Of a stretch of 64,000 nt of DNA, positions 13,330 through 29,300 are shown in pieces (the first letter of the stretch is position 1; the number at the start of each line of letters is the position of its first letter). The notes beneath the pieces are model-generated. The model searched no databases and had not been told where the DNA came from. It saw only the letters and a program-made list of their open reading frames with translations. The position numbers and the translations under genes are program-made. The stretch covers positions 34,198,117-34,262,116 of the forward strand of contig OY482852.1 in the NCBI GenBank assembly GCA_960531495.1, given 5' to 3'. Source of the DNA: Zeus faber. Lineage: Eukaryota > Chordata > Actinopteri > Zeiformes > Zeidae.

Positions 13330-15186
13330 TTGACAAACAACGCTTTAGCAGCATATAGTAGTTCACCATTGTATTTAAACTGTCTGACACTGTCACACAG
13401 AGTAATGACTGAAGCGTTTAACCAATTCCCCTTTTCGACGTTTAAATCGTCTGAAAATGCGTTTTTTCCCACATGTGCACAAAATGATGAAAATGATCAT
13501 AACTCGACAAATACATTTTACATGGGTCTAAAACTGTTTGACAAACAACACTTTAGCAGCATATACTAGTTCACCATTGTATTTAAACTGTCTGACACTG
13601 TCACACAGAGTAATGAATGAAGCGTTTAACCAATTCCCCTTTTCGACGTTTAAATCGGCTGAAAATGCGTTTTTTCCCACATGTGCACACAATGATGAAA
13701 ATGATCATAACTCCACAAATACATGTTAGATGGGCCTAGAACTCTGTGAGAAACACATAAGAAGGACATAATAGTTCATCATATTAATTCAATTTCTATG
13801 CTGTACTGCAGCATTCTGAATCATTCACCTCTGAAGAGACAATGGTTCGGTGTTTCTCTAATTCAGCTAGACAGCAAACCGTCAAAAGTTCTGAAAATGA
13901 TCATAACTCCACAAATACATGTTAGATGGGCATAGAAATCTGAGAGAAACACTTAGGAAGCACATAATAGTTCATCATATTAATTAAATTTCTACGCAGT
14001 ACAGCAGCATTCTGAATCATTCACCTCTGAAGAGACAATGGTTCGGTGTTTCTCTAATTCAGCTAGACAGCAAACCGTCCAATGTTATGAAAATGCTCAT
14101 ACCTCGACAAATACATGTTGTATGGGCCTAAAACTGTTTGACAAACAACGCTTTAGCAGCATATACTAGTTCACCATTGTATTTAAACTGTCTGACACTG
14201 TCACACAGAGTAATGACTGAAGCGTTTAAGCAATTCCCCTTTTCGACGTTTAAATCGGCTGAAAATGCGTTTTTTCCCACATGTGCACACAATGATGAAA
14301 ATGATCATAACTCGACAAATACATGTTAGATGGGCCTAAAACTGTTTGACAAACAACACTTTAGCAGTATATACTAGTTCACCATTGTATTTAAACTGTC
14401 TGACACTGTCACACAGAGTAATGACTGAAGCGTTTAAGCAATTCCCCTTTTCGACGTTTAAATCGGCTGAAAATGCGTTTTTTCCCACATGTGCACACAA
14501 TGATGAAAATAATCATAACTCGACAAATACATTTTACATGGGCCTAAAACTGTTTGACAAAAAACACTTTAGCAGCATATGCTAGTTCACCATTGTATTC
14601 AAACTGTCTGACACTGTCACACAGAGTAATGACTGAAGCGTTTTACCAATTCCCCTTTTCGACGTTTAAATCGGCTGAAAGTGCGTTTTTTTTCCACATG
14701 TGCACACAATGATGAAAATGATCATAACTCCAGAAATACATGTTAGATGGCATAGAAATCTGTGAGAAACACTTAAGAAGCACATAATAGTTCATCATAT
14801 TAATTCAATTTCTATGCTGTACTGCAGCATTCTGAATCATTCACCTCTGAAGAGACAATGGTTCGGTGTTTCTCTAATTCAGCTAGACAGCAAACCGTCA
14901 AAAGTTCTGAAAATGATCATAACTCCACAAATACATGTTAGATGGGCATAGAAATCTGAGAGAAACACTTAGGAAGCACATAATAGTTCATCATATTAAT
15001 TAAATTTCAATGCTGTACTGCAGCATTCTGAATCATTCACCTCTGAAGCGACAATGGTTCGGTGTTTCTCTAATTCAGCTAGACAGCAAACCGTCAAAAG
15101 TTCTGAAAATGATCATAACTCCACAAATACATGTTAGATGGGCATAGAAATCTGAGAGAAAAACTTAGGAAGCACATAATAGTTCA

Positions 15187-16196
15187 TCATATTAATTAAA
15201 TTTCAATGCTGTACTGCAGCATCCTGAATCATTCACCTCTGAAGAGACAATGGTTCGGTGTTTCTCTAATTCAGCTAGACAGCAAACCGTCCAATGTTCT
15301 GAAAATGCTCATACCTCGACAAATACATGTTGTATGGGCCTAAAACTGTTTGACAAACAACGCTTTAGCAGCATATACTAGTTCACCATTGTATTTAAAC
15401 TGTCTGACACTGTCACACAGAGTAACGACTGAAGCGTTTAACCAATTCCCCTTTTCGACGTTTAAATCGGCTGAAAATGCGTTTTTTCCCACATGTGCAC
15501 ACAATGATGAAAATGATCATAACTCGACAAATACATGTTAGATGGGCCTAAAACTGTTTGACAAACAACACTTTAGCAGTATATACTAGTTCACCATTGT
15601 ATTTAAACTGTCTGACACTGTCATACAGAGTAATGACTGAAGCGTTTAACCAATTCCCCTTTTCGACGTTTAAATCGGCTGAAAATGCTTTTTTTCCCAG
15701 ATGTGCACATAATGATGAAAATGATCATAACTCGACAAATACATTATATATGGGCCTAAAACTGGTTGACAAACAACACTTTAGCAGCATATACTAGTTC
15801 ACCATTGTATTTGAACTGTCTGACTCTGTCACTCAAAGAAATGACTAAAGCTTTTGACCAATTCGCCTTTTCGACGTTTAAATCGGCTGAAAATGCATTT
15901 TTTCCCACGTGTGCACACTATGATGAAAATGATCATAACTCCAGAAATACATGTTAGATGGGCATAGAAATCTGAGAGAAAAACTTAGGAAGCACATAAT
16001 AGTTCATCATATTAATTAAATTTCTATGCTGTACTGCAGCCTTCTGAATCATTCACCTCTGAAGAGACAATGGTTCGGTGTTTCTCTAATTCAGCTAGAC
16101 AGCAAACCGTCCAATGTTCTGAAAATGCTCATACCTCGACAAATACATGTTGTATGGGCCTAAAACTGTTTGACAAACAACGCTTTAGCAGCATAT
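15187..16196 (+). repeat. Array 1 higher-order repeat, 1837 bp offset, copy 1
   Basis: Private variants (GCATCCTGAATC in a B unit, AGTATATACTAG, CATTATATATGGG and GTCACTCAAAGAAATG in A units, GCAGCCTTCTGAATC in the next B) recur in the same order 1837 bases downstream. The match breaks near 16198, where this copy has ATATACTAG and the partner ATATAGTAG. Confidence 0.88.
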
Positions 16197-17023
16197 ACTA
16201 GTTCACCATTGTATTTAAACTGTCTGACACTGTCACACAGAGTAACGACTGAAGCGTTTAAGCAATTCCCCTTTTCGACGTTTAAATCGGCTGAAAATGC
16301 GTTTTTTCCCACATGTACACATAATGATGAAAATGATCATAACTCGACAAATACATGTTAGATGGGCCTAAAACTGGTTGACAAAAAACACTTTAGCAGC
16401 ATATACTAGTTCACCATTGTAATTAAACTGTCTGACACTGTCACACAGAGTAATGACTGAAGCGTTTAACCAATTCCCCTTTTCGACGTTTAAATCGGCT
16501 GAAAATGCGTTTTTTCCCACATCTGCACACAATAATGAAAATAATCATAACTCGACAAATACATTTTACATGGGCCTAAAACTGTTTGACAAAAAACACT
16601 TTAGCAGCATATACTAGTTCACCATTGTATTTAAACTGTCTGACACTGTCACACAGAGTAACGACTGAAGCGTTTAACCAATTCCCCTTTTTGACGTTTA
16701 AATCGGCTGGAAATGCGTTTTTTCCCCAGATGTGCACACAATGATGAAAATGATCATAACTCCACAAATACATGTTAGATGGGCCTAGAACTCTGTGAGA
16801 AACACATAAGAAGGACATAATAGTTCATCATATTAATTCAATTTCTATGCTGTACTGCAGCATTCTGAATCATTCACCTCTGAAGAGACAATGGTTCGGT
16901 GTTTCTCTAATTCAGCTAGACAGCAAACCGTCAAAAGTTCTGAAAATGATCATAACTCCACAAATACATGTTAGATGGGCATAGAAATCTGAGAGAAACA
17001 CTTAGGAAGCACATAATAGTTCA

Positions 17024-18033
17024 TCATATTAATTAAATTTCAATGCTGTACTGCAGCATCCTGAATCATTCACCTCTGAAGAGACAATGGTTCGGTGTTT
17101 CTCTAATTCAGCTAGACAGCAAACCGTCCAATGTTCTGAAAATGCTCATACCTCGACAAATACATGTTGTATGGGCCTAAAACTGTTTGACAAACAACGC
17201 TTTAGCAGCATATACTAGTTCACCATTGTATTTAAACTGTCTGACACTGTCACACAGAGTAACGACTGAAGCGTTTAACCAATTCCCCTTTTCGACGTTT
17301 AAATCGGCTGAAAATGCGTTTTTTCCCACATGTGCACACAATGATGAAAATGATCATAACTCGACAAATACATGTTAGATGGGCCTAAAACTGTTTGACA
17401 AACAACACTTTAGCAGTATATACTAGTTCACCATTGTATTTAAACTGTCTGACACTGTCATACAGAGTAATGACTGAAGCGTTTAACCAATTCCCCTTTT
17501 CGACGTTTAAATCGGCTGAAAATGCTTTTTTTCCCAGATGTGCACATAATGATGAAAATGATCATAACTCGACAAATACATTATATATGGGCCTAAAACT
17601 GGTTGACAAACAACACTTTAGCAGCATATACTAGTTCACCATTGTATTTGAACTGTCTGACTCTGTCACTCAAAGAAATGACTAAAGCTTTTGACCAATT
17701 CGCCTTTTCGACGTTTAAATCGGCTGAAAATGCATTTTTTCCCACGTGTGCACACTATGATGAAAATGATCATAACTCCAGAAATACATGTTAGATGGGC
17801 ATAGAAATCTGAGAGAAAAACTTAGGAAGCACATAATAGTTCATCATATTAATTAAATTTCTATGCTGTACTGCAGCCTTCTGAATCATTCACCTCTGAA
17901 GAGACAATGGTTCGGTGTTTCTCTAATTCAGCTAGACAGCAAACCGTCCAATGTTCTGAAAATGCTCATACCTCGACAAATACATGTTGTATGGGCCTAA
18001 AACTGTTTGACAAACAACGCTTTAGCAGCATAT
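17024..18033 (+). repeat. Array 1 higher-order repeat, 1837 bp offset, copy 2
   Basis: Partner of 15187-16196, with the same ordered private variants. Between the copies lies the block that is itself duplicated from 11690-12530, so this part of the array is a mosaic of overlapping exchanges. Confidence 0.88.
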
Positions 18034-20259
18034 AGTAGTTCACCATTGTATTTAAACTGTCTGACACTGTCACACAGAGTAATGACTGAAGCGTTTAACC
18101 AATTCCCCTTTTCGACGTTTAAATCGGCTGAAAATGCGTTTTTTCCCACATGTGCACACAATGATGAAAATAATCATAACTCGACAAATACATTTTACAT
18201 GGGCCTAAAACTGTTTGACAAACAACACTTTAGCAGCATATCCTAGTTCACCATTGTATTTAAACTGTCTGACACTGTCACACAGAGTAATAATTAAAGC
18301 GTTTAACCAATTCCCCTTTTCGACGTTTAAATCGGCTGAAAATGCGTTTTTTCCCACATGTGCACACAATGATGAAAATGATCATAACTCGACAAATACA
18401 TGTTAGATGGGCCTAAAACTGGTTGACAAACAACACTTTAGCAGCATATAGTAGTTCACCATTGTATTTAAACTGTCTGACACTGTCACACAGAGTAATG
18501 ACTGAAGCGTTTAACCAATTCCCCTTTTCGACGTTTAAATCGGCTGAAAATGCATTTTTTCCCACGTGTGCACACTATGATGAAAATGATCATAACTCCA
18601 GAAATACATGTTAGATGGGCATAGAAATCTGAGAGAAAAACGTAGGAAGCACATAATAGTTCATCATATTAATTAAATTTCAATGCTGTACTGCAGCATT
18701 CTGAATCATTCACCTCTGAAGAGACAATGGTTCGGTGTTTCTCTAATTCAGCTAGACAGCAAACCGTCCAATGTTCTGAAAATGCTCATACCTCGACAAA
18801 TACATGTTGTATGGGCCTAAAACTGTTTGACAAACAACGCTTTAGCAGCATATACTAGTTCACCATTGTATTTAAACTGTCTGACACTGTCACACAGAGT
18901 AACGACTGAAGCGTTTAACCAATTCCCCTTTTCGACGTTTAAATCGGCTGAAAATGCGTTTTTTCCCACATGTGCACACAATGATGAAAATGATCATAAC
19001 TCCACAAATACATGTTAGATGGGCCTAGAACTCTGTGAGAAACACATAAGAAGGACATAATAGTTCATCATATTAATTCAATTTCTATGCTGTACTGCAG
19101 CATTCTGAATCATTCACCTCTGAAGAGACAATGGTTCGGTGTTTCTCTAATTCAGCTAGACAGCAAACCGTCAAAAGTTCTGAAAATGATCATAACTCCA
19201 CAAATACATGTTAGATGGGCATAGAAATCTGAGAGAAACACTTAGGAAGCACATAATAGTTCATCATATTAATTAAATTTCTATGCTGTACAGCAGCATT
19301 CTGAATCATTCACCTCTGAAGAGACAATGGTTCGGTGTTTCTCTAATTCAGCTAGACAGCAAACCGTCCAATGTTATGAAAATGCTCATACCTCGACAAA
19401 TACATGTTGTATGGGCCTAAAACTGTTTGACAAACAACGCTTTAGCAGCATATACTAGTTCACCATTGTATTTAAACTGTCTGACACTGTCACACAGAGT
19501 AATGACTGAAGCGTTTAACCAATTCCCCTTTTCGACGTTTAAATCGTCTGAAAATGCGTTTTTTCCCACATGTGCACACAATGATGAAAATGATCATAAC
19601 TCCACAAATACATGTTAGATGGGCCTAGAAATCTGTGAGAAACACTTAAGAAGCACATATTAGTTCATCATATTAATTAAATTTCTATGCTGTACTGCAG
19701 CATTCTGAATCATTCACCTCTGAAGAGACAATGGTTCGGTGTTTCTCTAATTCAGCTAGACAGCAAACCGTCACAAGTTCTGAAAATGATCATATCTCCA
19801 GAAATACATGTTAGATGGGCATAGAAATCTTAGAGAAAAACTTAGGAAGCACATAATAGTTCATCACATTAATTAAATTTCAATGCTGTACTGCAGCATT
19901 CTGAATCATTCACCTCTGAAGAGACAATGGTTCGGTGTTTCTCTATTTCAGCTAGACAGCAAACCGTCCAATGTTCTGAAAATGCTCATTACTCGACAAA
20001 TACATGTTGTATGGGCCTAAAACTGTTTGACAAACAACGCTTTAGCAGCATATACTAGTTCACCATTGTATTTAAACTGTCTGACACTGTCACACAGAGT
20101 AATGACTGAAGCGTTTAACCAATTCCCCTTTTCGACGTTTAAATCGGCTGAAAATGCGTTTTTTCCCACATGTGCACACAATGATGAAAATGATCATAAC
20201 TCGACAAATACATGTTAGATGGGCCTAAAACTGTTTGACAAACAACACTTTAGCAGTAT

Positions 20260-23200
20260 ATACTAGTTCACCATTGTATTTAAACTGTCTGACACTGTCA
20301 CACAGAGTAATGACTGAAGCGTTTAACCAATTCCCCTTTTCGACGTTTAAATCGGCTGAAAATGCGTTTTTTTCCCACATGTGCACACAATGATGAAAAT
20401 GATCATAACTCCACAAATACATGTTAGATGGGCCTAGAAATCTGAGAGAAAAACGTAGGAAGCACATAATAGTTCATCATATTAATTAAATTTCAATGCT
20501 GTACTGCAGCATTCTGAATCATTCACCTCTGAAGAGACAATGGTTCGGTGTTTCTCTAATTCAGCTAGACAGCAAACCGTCCAATGTTCTGAAAATGCTC
20601 ATACCTCGACAAATACATGTTGTATGGGCCTAAAACTGTTTGACAAACAACGCTTTAGCAGCATATACTAGTTCACCATTGTATTTAAACTGTCTGACAC
20701 TGTCACACAGAGTAACGACTGAAGCGTTTAACGAATTCCCCTTTTCGACGTTTAAATCGGCTGAAAATGCGTTTTTTCCCACATGTGCACACAATGATGA
20801 AAATGATCATAACTCCACAAATACATGTTAGATGGGCCTAGAACTCTGTGAGAACACATAAGAAGGACATAATAGTTCATCATATTAATTCAATTTCTAT
20901 GCTGTACTGCAGCATTCTGAATCATTCACCTCTGAAGAGAAAATGGTTCGGTGTTTCTCTAATTCAGCTAGACAGCAAACCGTCAAAAGTTCTGAAAATG
21001 ATCATAACTCCACAAATACATGTTAGATGGGCATAGAAATCTGAGAGAAACACTTAGGAAGCACATAATAGTTCATCATATTAATTAAATTTCTATGCTG
21101 TACAGCAGCATTCTGAATCATTCACCTCTGAAGAGACAATGGTTCGGTGTTTCTCTAATTCAGCTAGACAGCAAACCGTCCAATGTTATGAAAATGCTCA
21201 TACCTCGACAAATACATGTTGTATGGGCCTAAAACTGTTTGACAAACAACGCTTTAGCAGCATATACTAGTTCACCATTGTATTTAAACTGTCTGACACT
21301 GTCACACAGAGTAATGACTGAAGCGTTTAAGCAATTCCCCTTTTCGACGTTTAAATCGGCTGAAAATGCGTTTTTTCCCACATGTGCACACAATGATGAA
21401 AATAATCATAACTCGACAAATACATTTTACATGGGCCTAAAACTGTTTGACAAAAAACACTTTAGCAGCATATACTAGTTCACCATTGTATTTAAACTGT
21501 CTGACACTGTCACACAGAGTAATGACTGAAGCGTTTAACCAATTCCCCTTTTCGACGTTTAAATCGGCTGAAAATGCGTTTTTTTCCCACATGTGCACAC
21601 AATGATGAAAATGATCATAACTCCACAAATACATGTTAGATGGGCCTAGAAATCTGTGAGAAACACTTAAGAAGCACATAATAGTTCATCATATTAATTA
21701 AATTTCTATGCTGTACTGCAGCATTCTGAATCATTCACCTCTGAAGAGACAATGGTTCGGTGTTTCTCTAATTCAGCTAGACAGCAAACCGTCACAAGTT
21801 CTGAAAATGATCATATCTCCAGAAATACATGTTAGATGGGCATAGAAATCTTAGAGAAAAACTTAGGAAGCACATAATAGTTCATCACATTAATTAAATT
21901 TCAATGCTGTACTGCAGCATTCTGAATCATTCACCTCTGAAGAGACAATGGTTCGGTGTTTCTCTAATTCAGCTAGACAGCAAACCGTCCAATGTTCTGA
22001 AAATGCTCATTACTCGACAAATACATGTTGTATGGGCCTAAAACTGTTTGACAAACAACGCTTTAGCAGCATATACTAGTTCACCATTGTATTTAAACTG
22101 TCTGACACTGTCACACAGAGTAATGACTGAAGCGTTTAACCAATTCCCCTTTTCGACGTTTAAATCGTCTGAAAATGCGTTTTTTCCCACATGTGCACAC
22201 AATGATGAAAATGATCATAACTCCACAAATACATGTTAGATGGGCCTAGAAATCTGTGAGAAACACTTAAGAAGCACATAATAGTTCATCATATTAATTA
22301 AATTTCTATGCTGTACTGCAGCATTCTGAATCATTCACCTCTGAAGAGACAATGGTTCGGTGTTTCTCTAATTCAGCTAGACAGCAAACCGTCCAATGTT
22401 CTGAAAATGCTCATTACTCGACAAATACATGTTGTATGGGCCTAAAACTGTTTGACAAACAACGCTTTAGCAGCATATACTAGTTCACCATTGTATTTAA
22501 ACTGTCTGACACTGTCACACAGAGTAATGACTGAAGCGTTTAACCAATTCCCCTTTTCGACGTTTAAATCGGCTGAAAATGCGTTTTTTCCCACATGTGC
22601 ACACAATGATGAAAATGATCATAACTCGACAAATACATGTTAGATGGGCCTAAAACTGTTTGACAAACAACACTTTAGCAGCATATTCTAGTTCACCATT
22701 GTATTTAATCTGTCTGACACTGTCACACAGAGTAATAATTAAAGCGTTTAACCAATTCCCCTTTTCGACGTTTAAATCGGCTGAAAATGCGTTTTTTCCC
22801 ACATGTGCACACAATGATGAAAATGATCATAACTCGACAAATACATGTTAGATGGGCCTAAAACTGGTTGACAAACAACACTTTAGCAGCATATAGTAGT
22901 TCACCATTGTATTTAAACTGTCTGACACTGTCACACAGAGTAATGACTGAAGCGTTTAACCAATTCCCCTTTTCGACGTTTAAATCGGCTGAAAATGCTT
23001 TTTTCCCCAGATGTGCACACTATGATGAAAATGATCATAACTCGACAAATACATTTTATATGGGCCTAAAACTGGTTGACAAACAACACTTTAGCAGCAT
23101 ATACTAGTTCACCATTGTATTTGAACTGTCTGACTCTGTCACTCAAAGTAATGACTAAAGCTTTTGACCAATTCGCCTTTTCGACGTTTAAATCGGCTGA

Positions 23201-25490
23201 AAATGCATTTTTTCCCACGTGTGCACACTATGATGAAAATGATCATAACTCCAGAAATACATGTTAGATGGGCATAGAAATCTGAGAGAAAAACGTAGGA
23301 AGCACATAATAGTTCATCATATTAATTAAATTTCAATGCTGTACTGCAGCATTCTGAATCATTCACCTCTGAAGAAACAATGGTTCGGTGTTTCTCTAAT
23401 TCAGCTAGACAGCAAACCGTCCAATGTTCTGAAAATGCTCATACCTCGACAAATACATGTTGTATGGGCCTAAAACTGTTTGACAAACAACGCTTTAGCA
23501 GCATATACTAGTTCACCATTGTATTTAAACTGTCTGACACTGTCACACAGAGTAACGACTGAAGCGTTTAACCAATTCCCCTTTTCGACGTTTAAATCGG
23601 CTGAAAATGCGTTTTTTCCCACATGTGCACACAATGATGAAAATGATCATAACTCCACAAATACATGTTAGATGGGCCTAGAACTCTGTGAGAAACACAT
23701 AAGAAGGACATAATAGTTCATCATATTAATTCAATTTCTATGCTGTACTGCAGCATTCTGAATCATTCACCTCTGAAGAGAAAATGGTTCGGTGTTTCTC
23801 TAATTCAGCTAGACAGCAAACCGTCAAAAGTTCTGAAAATGATCATAACTCCACAAATACATGTTAGATGGGCATAGAAATCTGAGAGAAACACTTAGGA
23901 AGCACATAATAGTTCATCATATTAATTAAATTTCTATGCTGTACAGCAGCATTCTGAATCATTCACCTCTGAAGAGACAATGGTTCGGTGTTTCTCTAAT
24001 TCAGCTAGACAGCAAACCGTCCAATGTTATGAAAATGCTCATACCTCGACAAATACATGTTGTATGGGCCTAAAACTGTTTGACAAACAACGCTTTAGCA
24101 GCATATACTAGTTCACCATTGTATTTAAACTGTCTGACACTGTCACACAGAGTAATGACTGAAGCGTTTAAGCAATTCCCCTTTTCGACGTTTAAATCGG
24201 CTGAAAATGCGTTTTTTCCCACATGTGCACACAATGATGAAAATAATCATAACTCGACAAATACATTTTACATGGGCCTAAAACTGTTTGACAAAAAACA
24301 CTTTAGCAGCATATACTAGTTCACCATTGTATTTAAACTGTCTGACACTGTCACACAGAGTAATGACTGAAGCGTTTAACCAATTCCCCTTTTCGACGTT
24401 TAAATCGGCTGAAAATGCGTTTTTTTCCCACATGTGCACACAATGATGAAAATGATCATAACTCCACAAATACATGTTAGATGGGCATAGAAATCTGAGA
24501 GAAACACTTAGGAAGCACATAATAGTTCATCATATTAATTAAATTTCTATGCTGTACAGCAGCATTCTGAATCATTCACCTCTGAAGAGACAATGGTTCG
24601 GTGTTTCTCTAATTCAGCTAGACAGCAAACCGTCCAATGTTATGAAAATGCTCATACCTCGACAAATACATGTTGTATGGGCCTAAAACTGTTTGACAAA
24701 CAACGCTTTAGCAGCATATACTAGTTCACCATTGTATTTAAACTGTCTGACACTGTCACACAGAGTAATGACTGAAGCGTTTAAGCAATTCCCCTTTTCG
24801 ACGTTTAAATCGGCTGAAAATGCGTTTTTTTCCCACATGTGCACACAATGATGAAAATGATCATAACTCCACAAATACATGTTAGATGGGCCTAGAAATC
24901 TGTGAGAAACACTTAAGAAGCACATAATAGTTCATCATATTAATTAAATTTCTATGCTGTACTGCAGCATTGTGAATCATTCACCTCTGAAGAGACAATG
25001 GTTCGGTGTTTCTCTAATTCAGCTAGACAGCAAACCGTCACAAGTTCTGAAAATGATCATATCTCCAGAAATACATGTTAGATGGGCATAGAAATCTTAG
25101 AGAAAAACTTAGGAAGCACATAATAGTTCATCACATTAATTAAATTTCAATGCTGTACTGCAGCATTCTGAATCATTCACCTCTGAAGAGACAATGGTTC
25201 GGTGTTTCTCTAATTCAGCTAGACAGCAAACCGTCCAATGTTCTGAAAATGCTCATTACTCGACAAATACATGTTGTATGGGCCTAAAACTGTTTGACAA
25301 ACAACGCTTTAGCAGCATATACTAGTTCACCATTGTATTTAAACTGTCTGACACTGTCACACAGAGTAATGACTGAAGCGTTTAACCAATTCCCCTTTTC
25401 GACGTTTAAATCGGCTGAAAATGCGTTTTTTCCCACATGTGCACACAATGATGAAAATGATCATAACTCGACAAATACATGTTAGATGGG
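20260..25490 (+). repeat. Large array 1 higher-order repeat, copy 1
   Basis: About 5.2 kb whose ordered A and B units recur at an offset of 6087-6088. Diagnostic variants include AACGAATTCC at 20731, TTTAATCTGTCTG near 22705, AATAATTAAAGCG near 22733 and GCATTGTGAATC near 24966, each found once per copy. The copy has one base fewer near 20853 than its partner. Confidence 0.9.
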
Positions 25491-26346
25491 CCTAAAACTG
25501 TTTGACAAACAACACTTTAGCAGTATATACTAGTTCACCATTGTATTTAAACTGTCTGACACTGTCACACAGAGTAATGACTGAAGCGTTTAAGCAAATC
25601 CCCTTTTCGACGTTTAAATCGGCTGAAAATGCGTTTTTTCCCACATGTGCACACAATGATGAAAATAATCATAACTCGACAAATACATTTTACATGGGCC
25701 TAAAACTGTTTGACAAAAAACACTTTAGCAGCATATACTAGTTCACCATTGTATTTAAACTGTCTGACACTGTCACACAGAGTAATGACTGAAGCGTTTA
25801 ACCAATTCCCCTTTTCGACGTTTAAATCGGCTGAAAATGCGTTTTTTTTCCACATGTGCACACAATGATGAAAATGATCATAACTCCAGAAATACATGTT
25901 GGATGGCATAGAAATCTGAGAGAAAAACTTAGGAAGCACATAATAGTTCATCATATTAATTAAATTTCAATGCTGTACTGCAGCATTCTGAATCATTCAC
26001 CTCTGAAGAGACAATGGTTCGGTGTTTCTCTAGTTCAGCTAGACAGCAAACCGTCCAATGTTCTGAAAATGCTCATACCTCGACAAATACATGTTGTTTG
26101 GGCCTAAAACTGTTTGACAAACAACGCTTTAGCAGCATTTACTAGTTCACCATTGTATTTAAACTGTCTGACACTGTCACACAGAGTAATGACTGAAGCG
26201 TTTAACCAATTCCCCTTTTCGACGTTTAAATCGTCTGAAAATGCGTTTTTTCCCACATGTACACACAATGATGAAAATGATCATAACTCGACAAATACAT
26301 TTTACATGGGTCTAAAACTGTTTGACAAACAACACTTTAGCAGCAT

Positions 26347-29300
26347 ATACTAGTTCACCATTGTATTTAAACTGTCTGACACTGTCACACAGAGTAATGA
26401 CTGAAGCGTTTAACCAATTCCCCTTTTCGACGTTTAAATCGGCTGAAAATGCGTTTTTTTCCCACATGTGCACACAATGATGAAAATGATCATAACTCCA
26501 CAAATACATGTTAGATGGGCCTAGAAATCTGAGAGAAAAACGTAGGAAGCACATAATAGTTCATCATATTAATTAAATTTCAATGCTGTACTGCAGCATT
26601 CTGAATCATTCACCTCTGAAGAGACAATGGTTCGGTGTTTCTCTAATTCAGCTAGACAGCAAACCGTCCAATGTTCTGAAAATGCTCATACCTCGACAAA
26701 TACATGTTGTATGGGCCTAAAACTGTTTGACAAACAACGCTTTAGCAGCATATACTAGTTCACCATTGTATTTAAACTGTCTGACACTGTCACACAGAGT
26801 AACGACTGAAGCGTTTAACGAATTCCCCTTTTCGACGTTTAAATCGGCTGAAAATGCGTTTTTTCCCACATGTGCACACAATGATGAAAATGATCATAAC
26901 TCCACAAATACATGTTAGATGGGCCTAGAACTCTGTGAGAAACACATAAGAAGGACATAATAGTTCATCATATTAATTCAATTTCTATGCTGTACTGCAG
27001 CATTCTGAATCATTCACCTCTGAAGAGAAAATGGTTCGGTGTTTCTCTAATTCAGCTAGACAGCAAACCGTCAAAAGTTCTGAAAATGATCATAACTCCA
27101 CAAATACATGTTAGATGGGCATAGAAATCTGAGAGAAACACTTAGGAAGCACATAATAGTTCATCATATTAATTAAATTTCTATGCTGTACAGCAGCATT
27201 CTGAATCATTCACCTCTGAAGAGACAATGGTTCGGTGTTTCTCTAATTCAGCTAGACAGCAAACCGTCCAATGTTATGAAAATGCTCATACCTCGACAAA
27301 TACATGTTGTATGGGCCTAAAACTGTTTGACAAACAACGCTTTAGCAGCATATACTAGTTCACCATTGTATTTAAACTGTCTGACACTGTCACACAGAGT
27401 AATGACTGAAGCGTTTAAGCAATTCCCCTTTTCGACGTTTAAATCGGCTGAAAATGCGTTTTTTCCCACATGTGCACACAATGATGAAAATAATCATAAC
27501 TCGACAAATACATTTTACATGGGCCTAAAACTGTTTGACAAAAAACACTTTAGCAGCATATACTAGTTCACCATTGTATTTAAACTGTCTGACACTGTCA
27601 CACAGAGTAATGACTGAAGCGTTTAACCAATTCCCCTTTTCGACGTTTAAATCGGCTGAAAATGCGTTTTTTTCCCACATGTGCACACAATGATGAAAAT
27701 GATCATAACTCCACAAATACATGTTAGATGGGCCTAGAAATCTGTGAGAAACACTTAAGAAGCACATAATAGTTCATCATATTAATTAAATTTCTATGCT
27801 GTACTGCAGCATTCTGAATCATTCACCTCTGAAGAGACAATGGTTCGGTGTTTCTCTAATTCAGCTAGACAGCAAACCGTCACAAGTTCTGAAAATGATC
27901 ATATCTCCAGAAATACATGTTAGATGGGCATAGAAATCTTAGAGAAAAACTTAGGAAGCACATAATAGTTCATCACATTAATTAAATTTCAATGCTGTAC
28001 TGCAGCATTCTGAATCATTCACCTCTGAAGAGACAATGGTTCGGTGTTTCTCTAATTCAGCTAGACAGCAAACCGTCCAATGTTCTGAAAATGCTCATTA
28101 CTCGACAAATACATGTTGTATGGGCCTAAAACTGTTTGACAAACAACGCTTTAGCAGCATATACTAGTTCACCATTGTATTTAAACTGTCTGACACTGTC
28201 ACACAGAGTAATGACTGAAGCGTTTAACCAATTCCCCTTTTCGACGTTTAAATCGTCTGAAAATGCGTTTTTTCCCACATGTGCACACAATGATGAAAAT
28301 GATCATAACTCCACAAATACATGTTAGATGGGCCTAGAAATCTGTGAGAAACACTTAAGAAGCACATAATAGTTCATCATATTAATTAAATTTCTATGCT
28401 GTACTGCAGCATTCTGAATCATTCACCTCTGAAGAGACAATGGTTCGGTGTTTCTCTAATTCAGCTAGACAGCAAACCGTCCAATGTTCTGAAAATGCTC
28501 ATTACTCGACAAATACATGTTGTATGGGCCTAAAACTGTTTGACAAACAACGCTTTAGCAGCATATACTAGTTCACCATTGTATTTAAACTGTCTGACAC
28601 TGTCACACAGAGTAATGACTGAAGCGTTTAACCAATTCCCCTTTTCGACGTTTAAATCGGCTGAAAATGCGTTTTTTCCCACATGTGCACACAATGATGA
28701 AAATGATCATAACTCGACAAATACATGTTAGATGGGCCTAAAACTGTTTGACAAACAACACTTTAGCAGCATATTCTAGTTCACCATTGTATTTAATCTG
28801 TCTGACACTGTCACACAGAGTAATAATTAAAGCGTTTAACCAATTCCCCTTTTCGACGTTTAAATCGGCTGAAAATGCGTTTTTTCCCACATGTGGACAC
28901 AATGATGAAAATGATCATAACTCGACAAATACATGTTAGATGGGCCTAAAACTGGTTGACAAACAACACTTTAGCAGCATATAGTAGTTCACCATTGTAT
29001 TTAAACTGTCTGACACTGTCACACAGAGTAATGACTGAAGCGTTTAACCAATTCCCCTTTTCGACGTTTAAATCGGCTGAAAATGCTTTTTTCCCCAGAT
29101 GTGCACACTATGATGAAAATGATCATAACTCGACAAATACATGTTAGATGGGCATAGAAATCTGAGAGAAAAACGTAGGAAGCACATAATAGTTCATCAT
29201 ATTAATTAAATTTCAATGCTGTACTGCAGCATTCTGAATCATTCACCTCTGAAGAGACAATGGTTCGGTGTTTCTCTAATTCAGCTAGACAGCAAACCGT

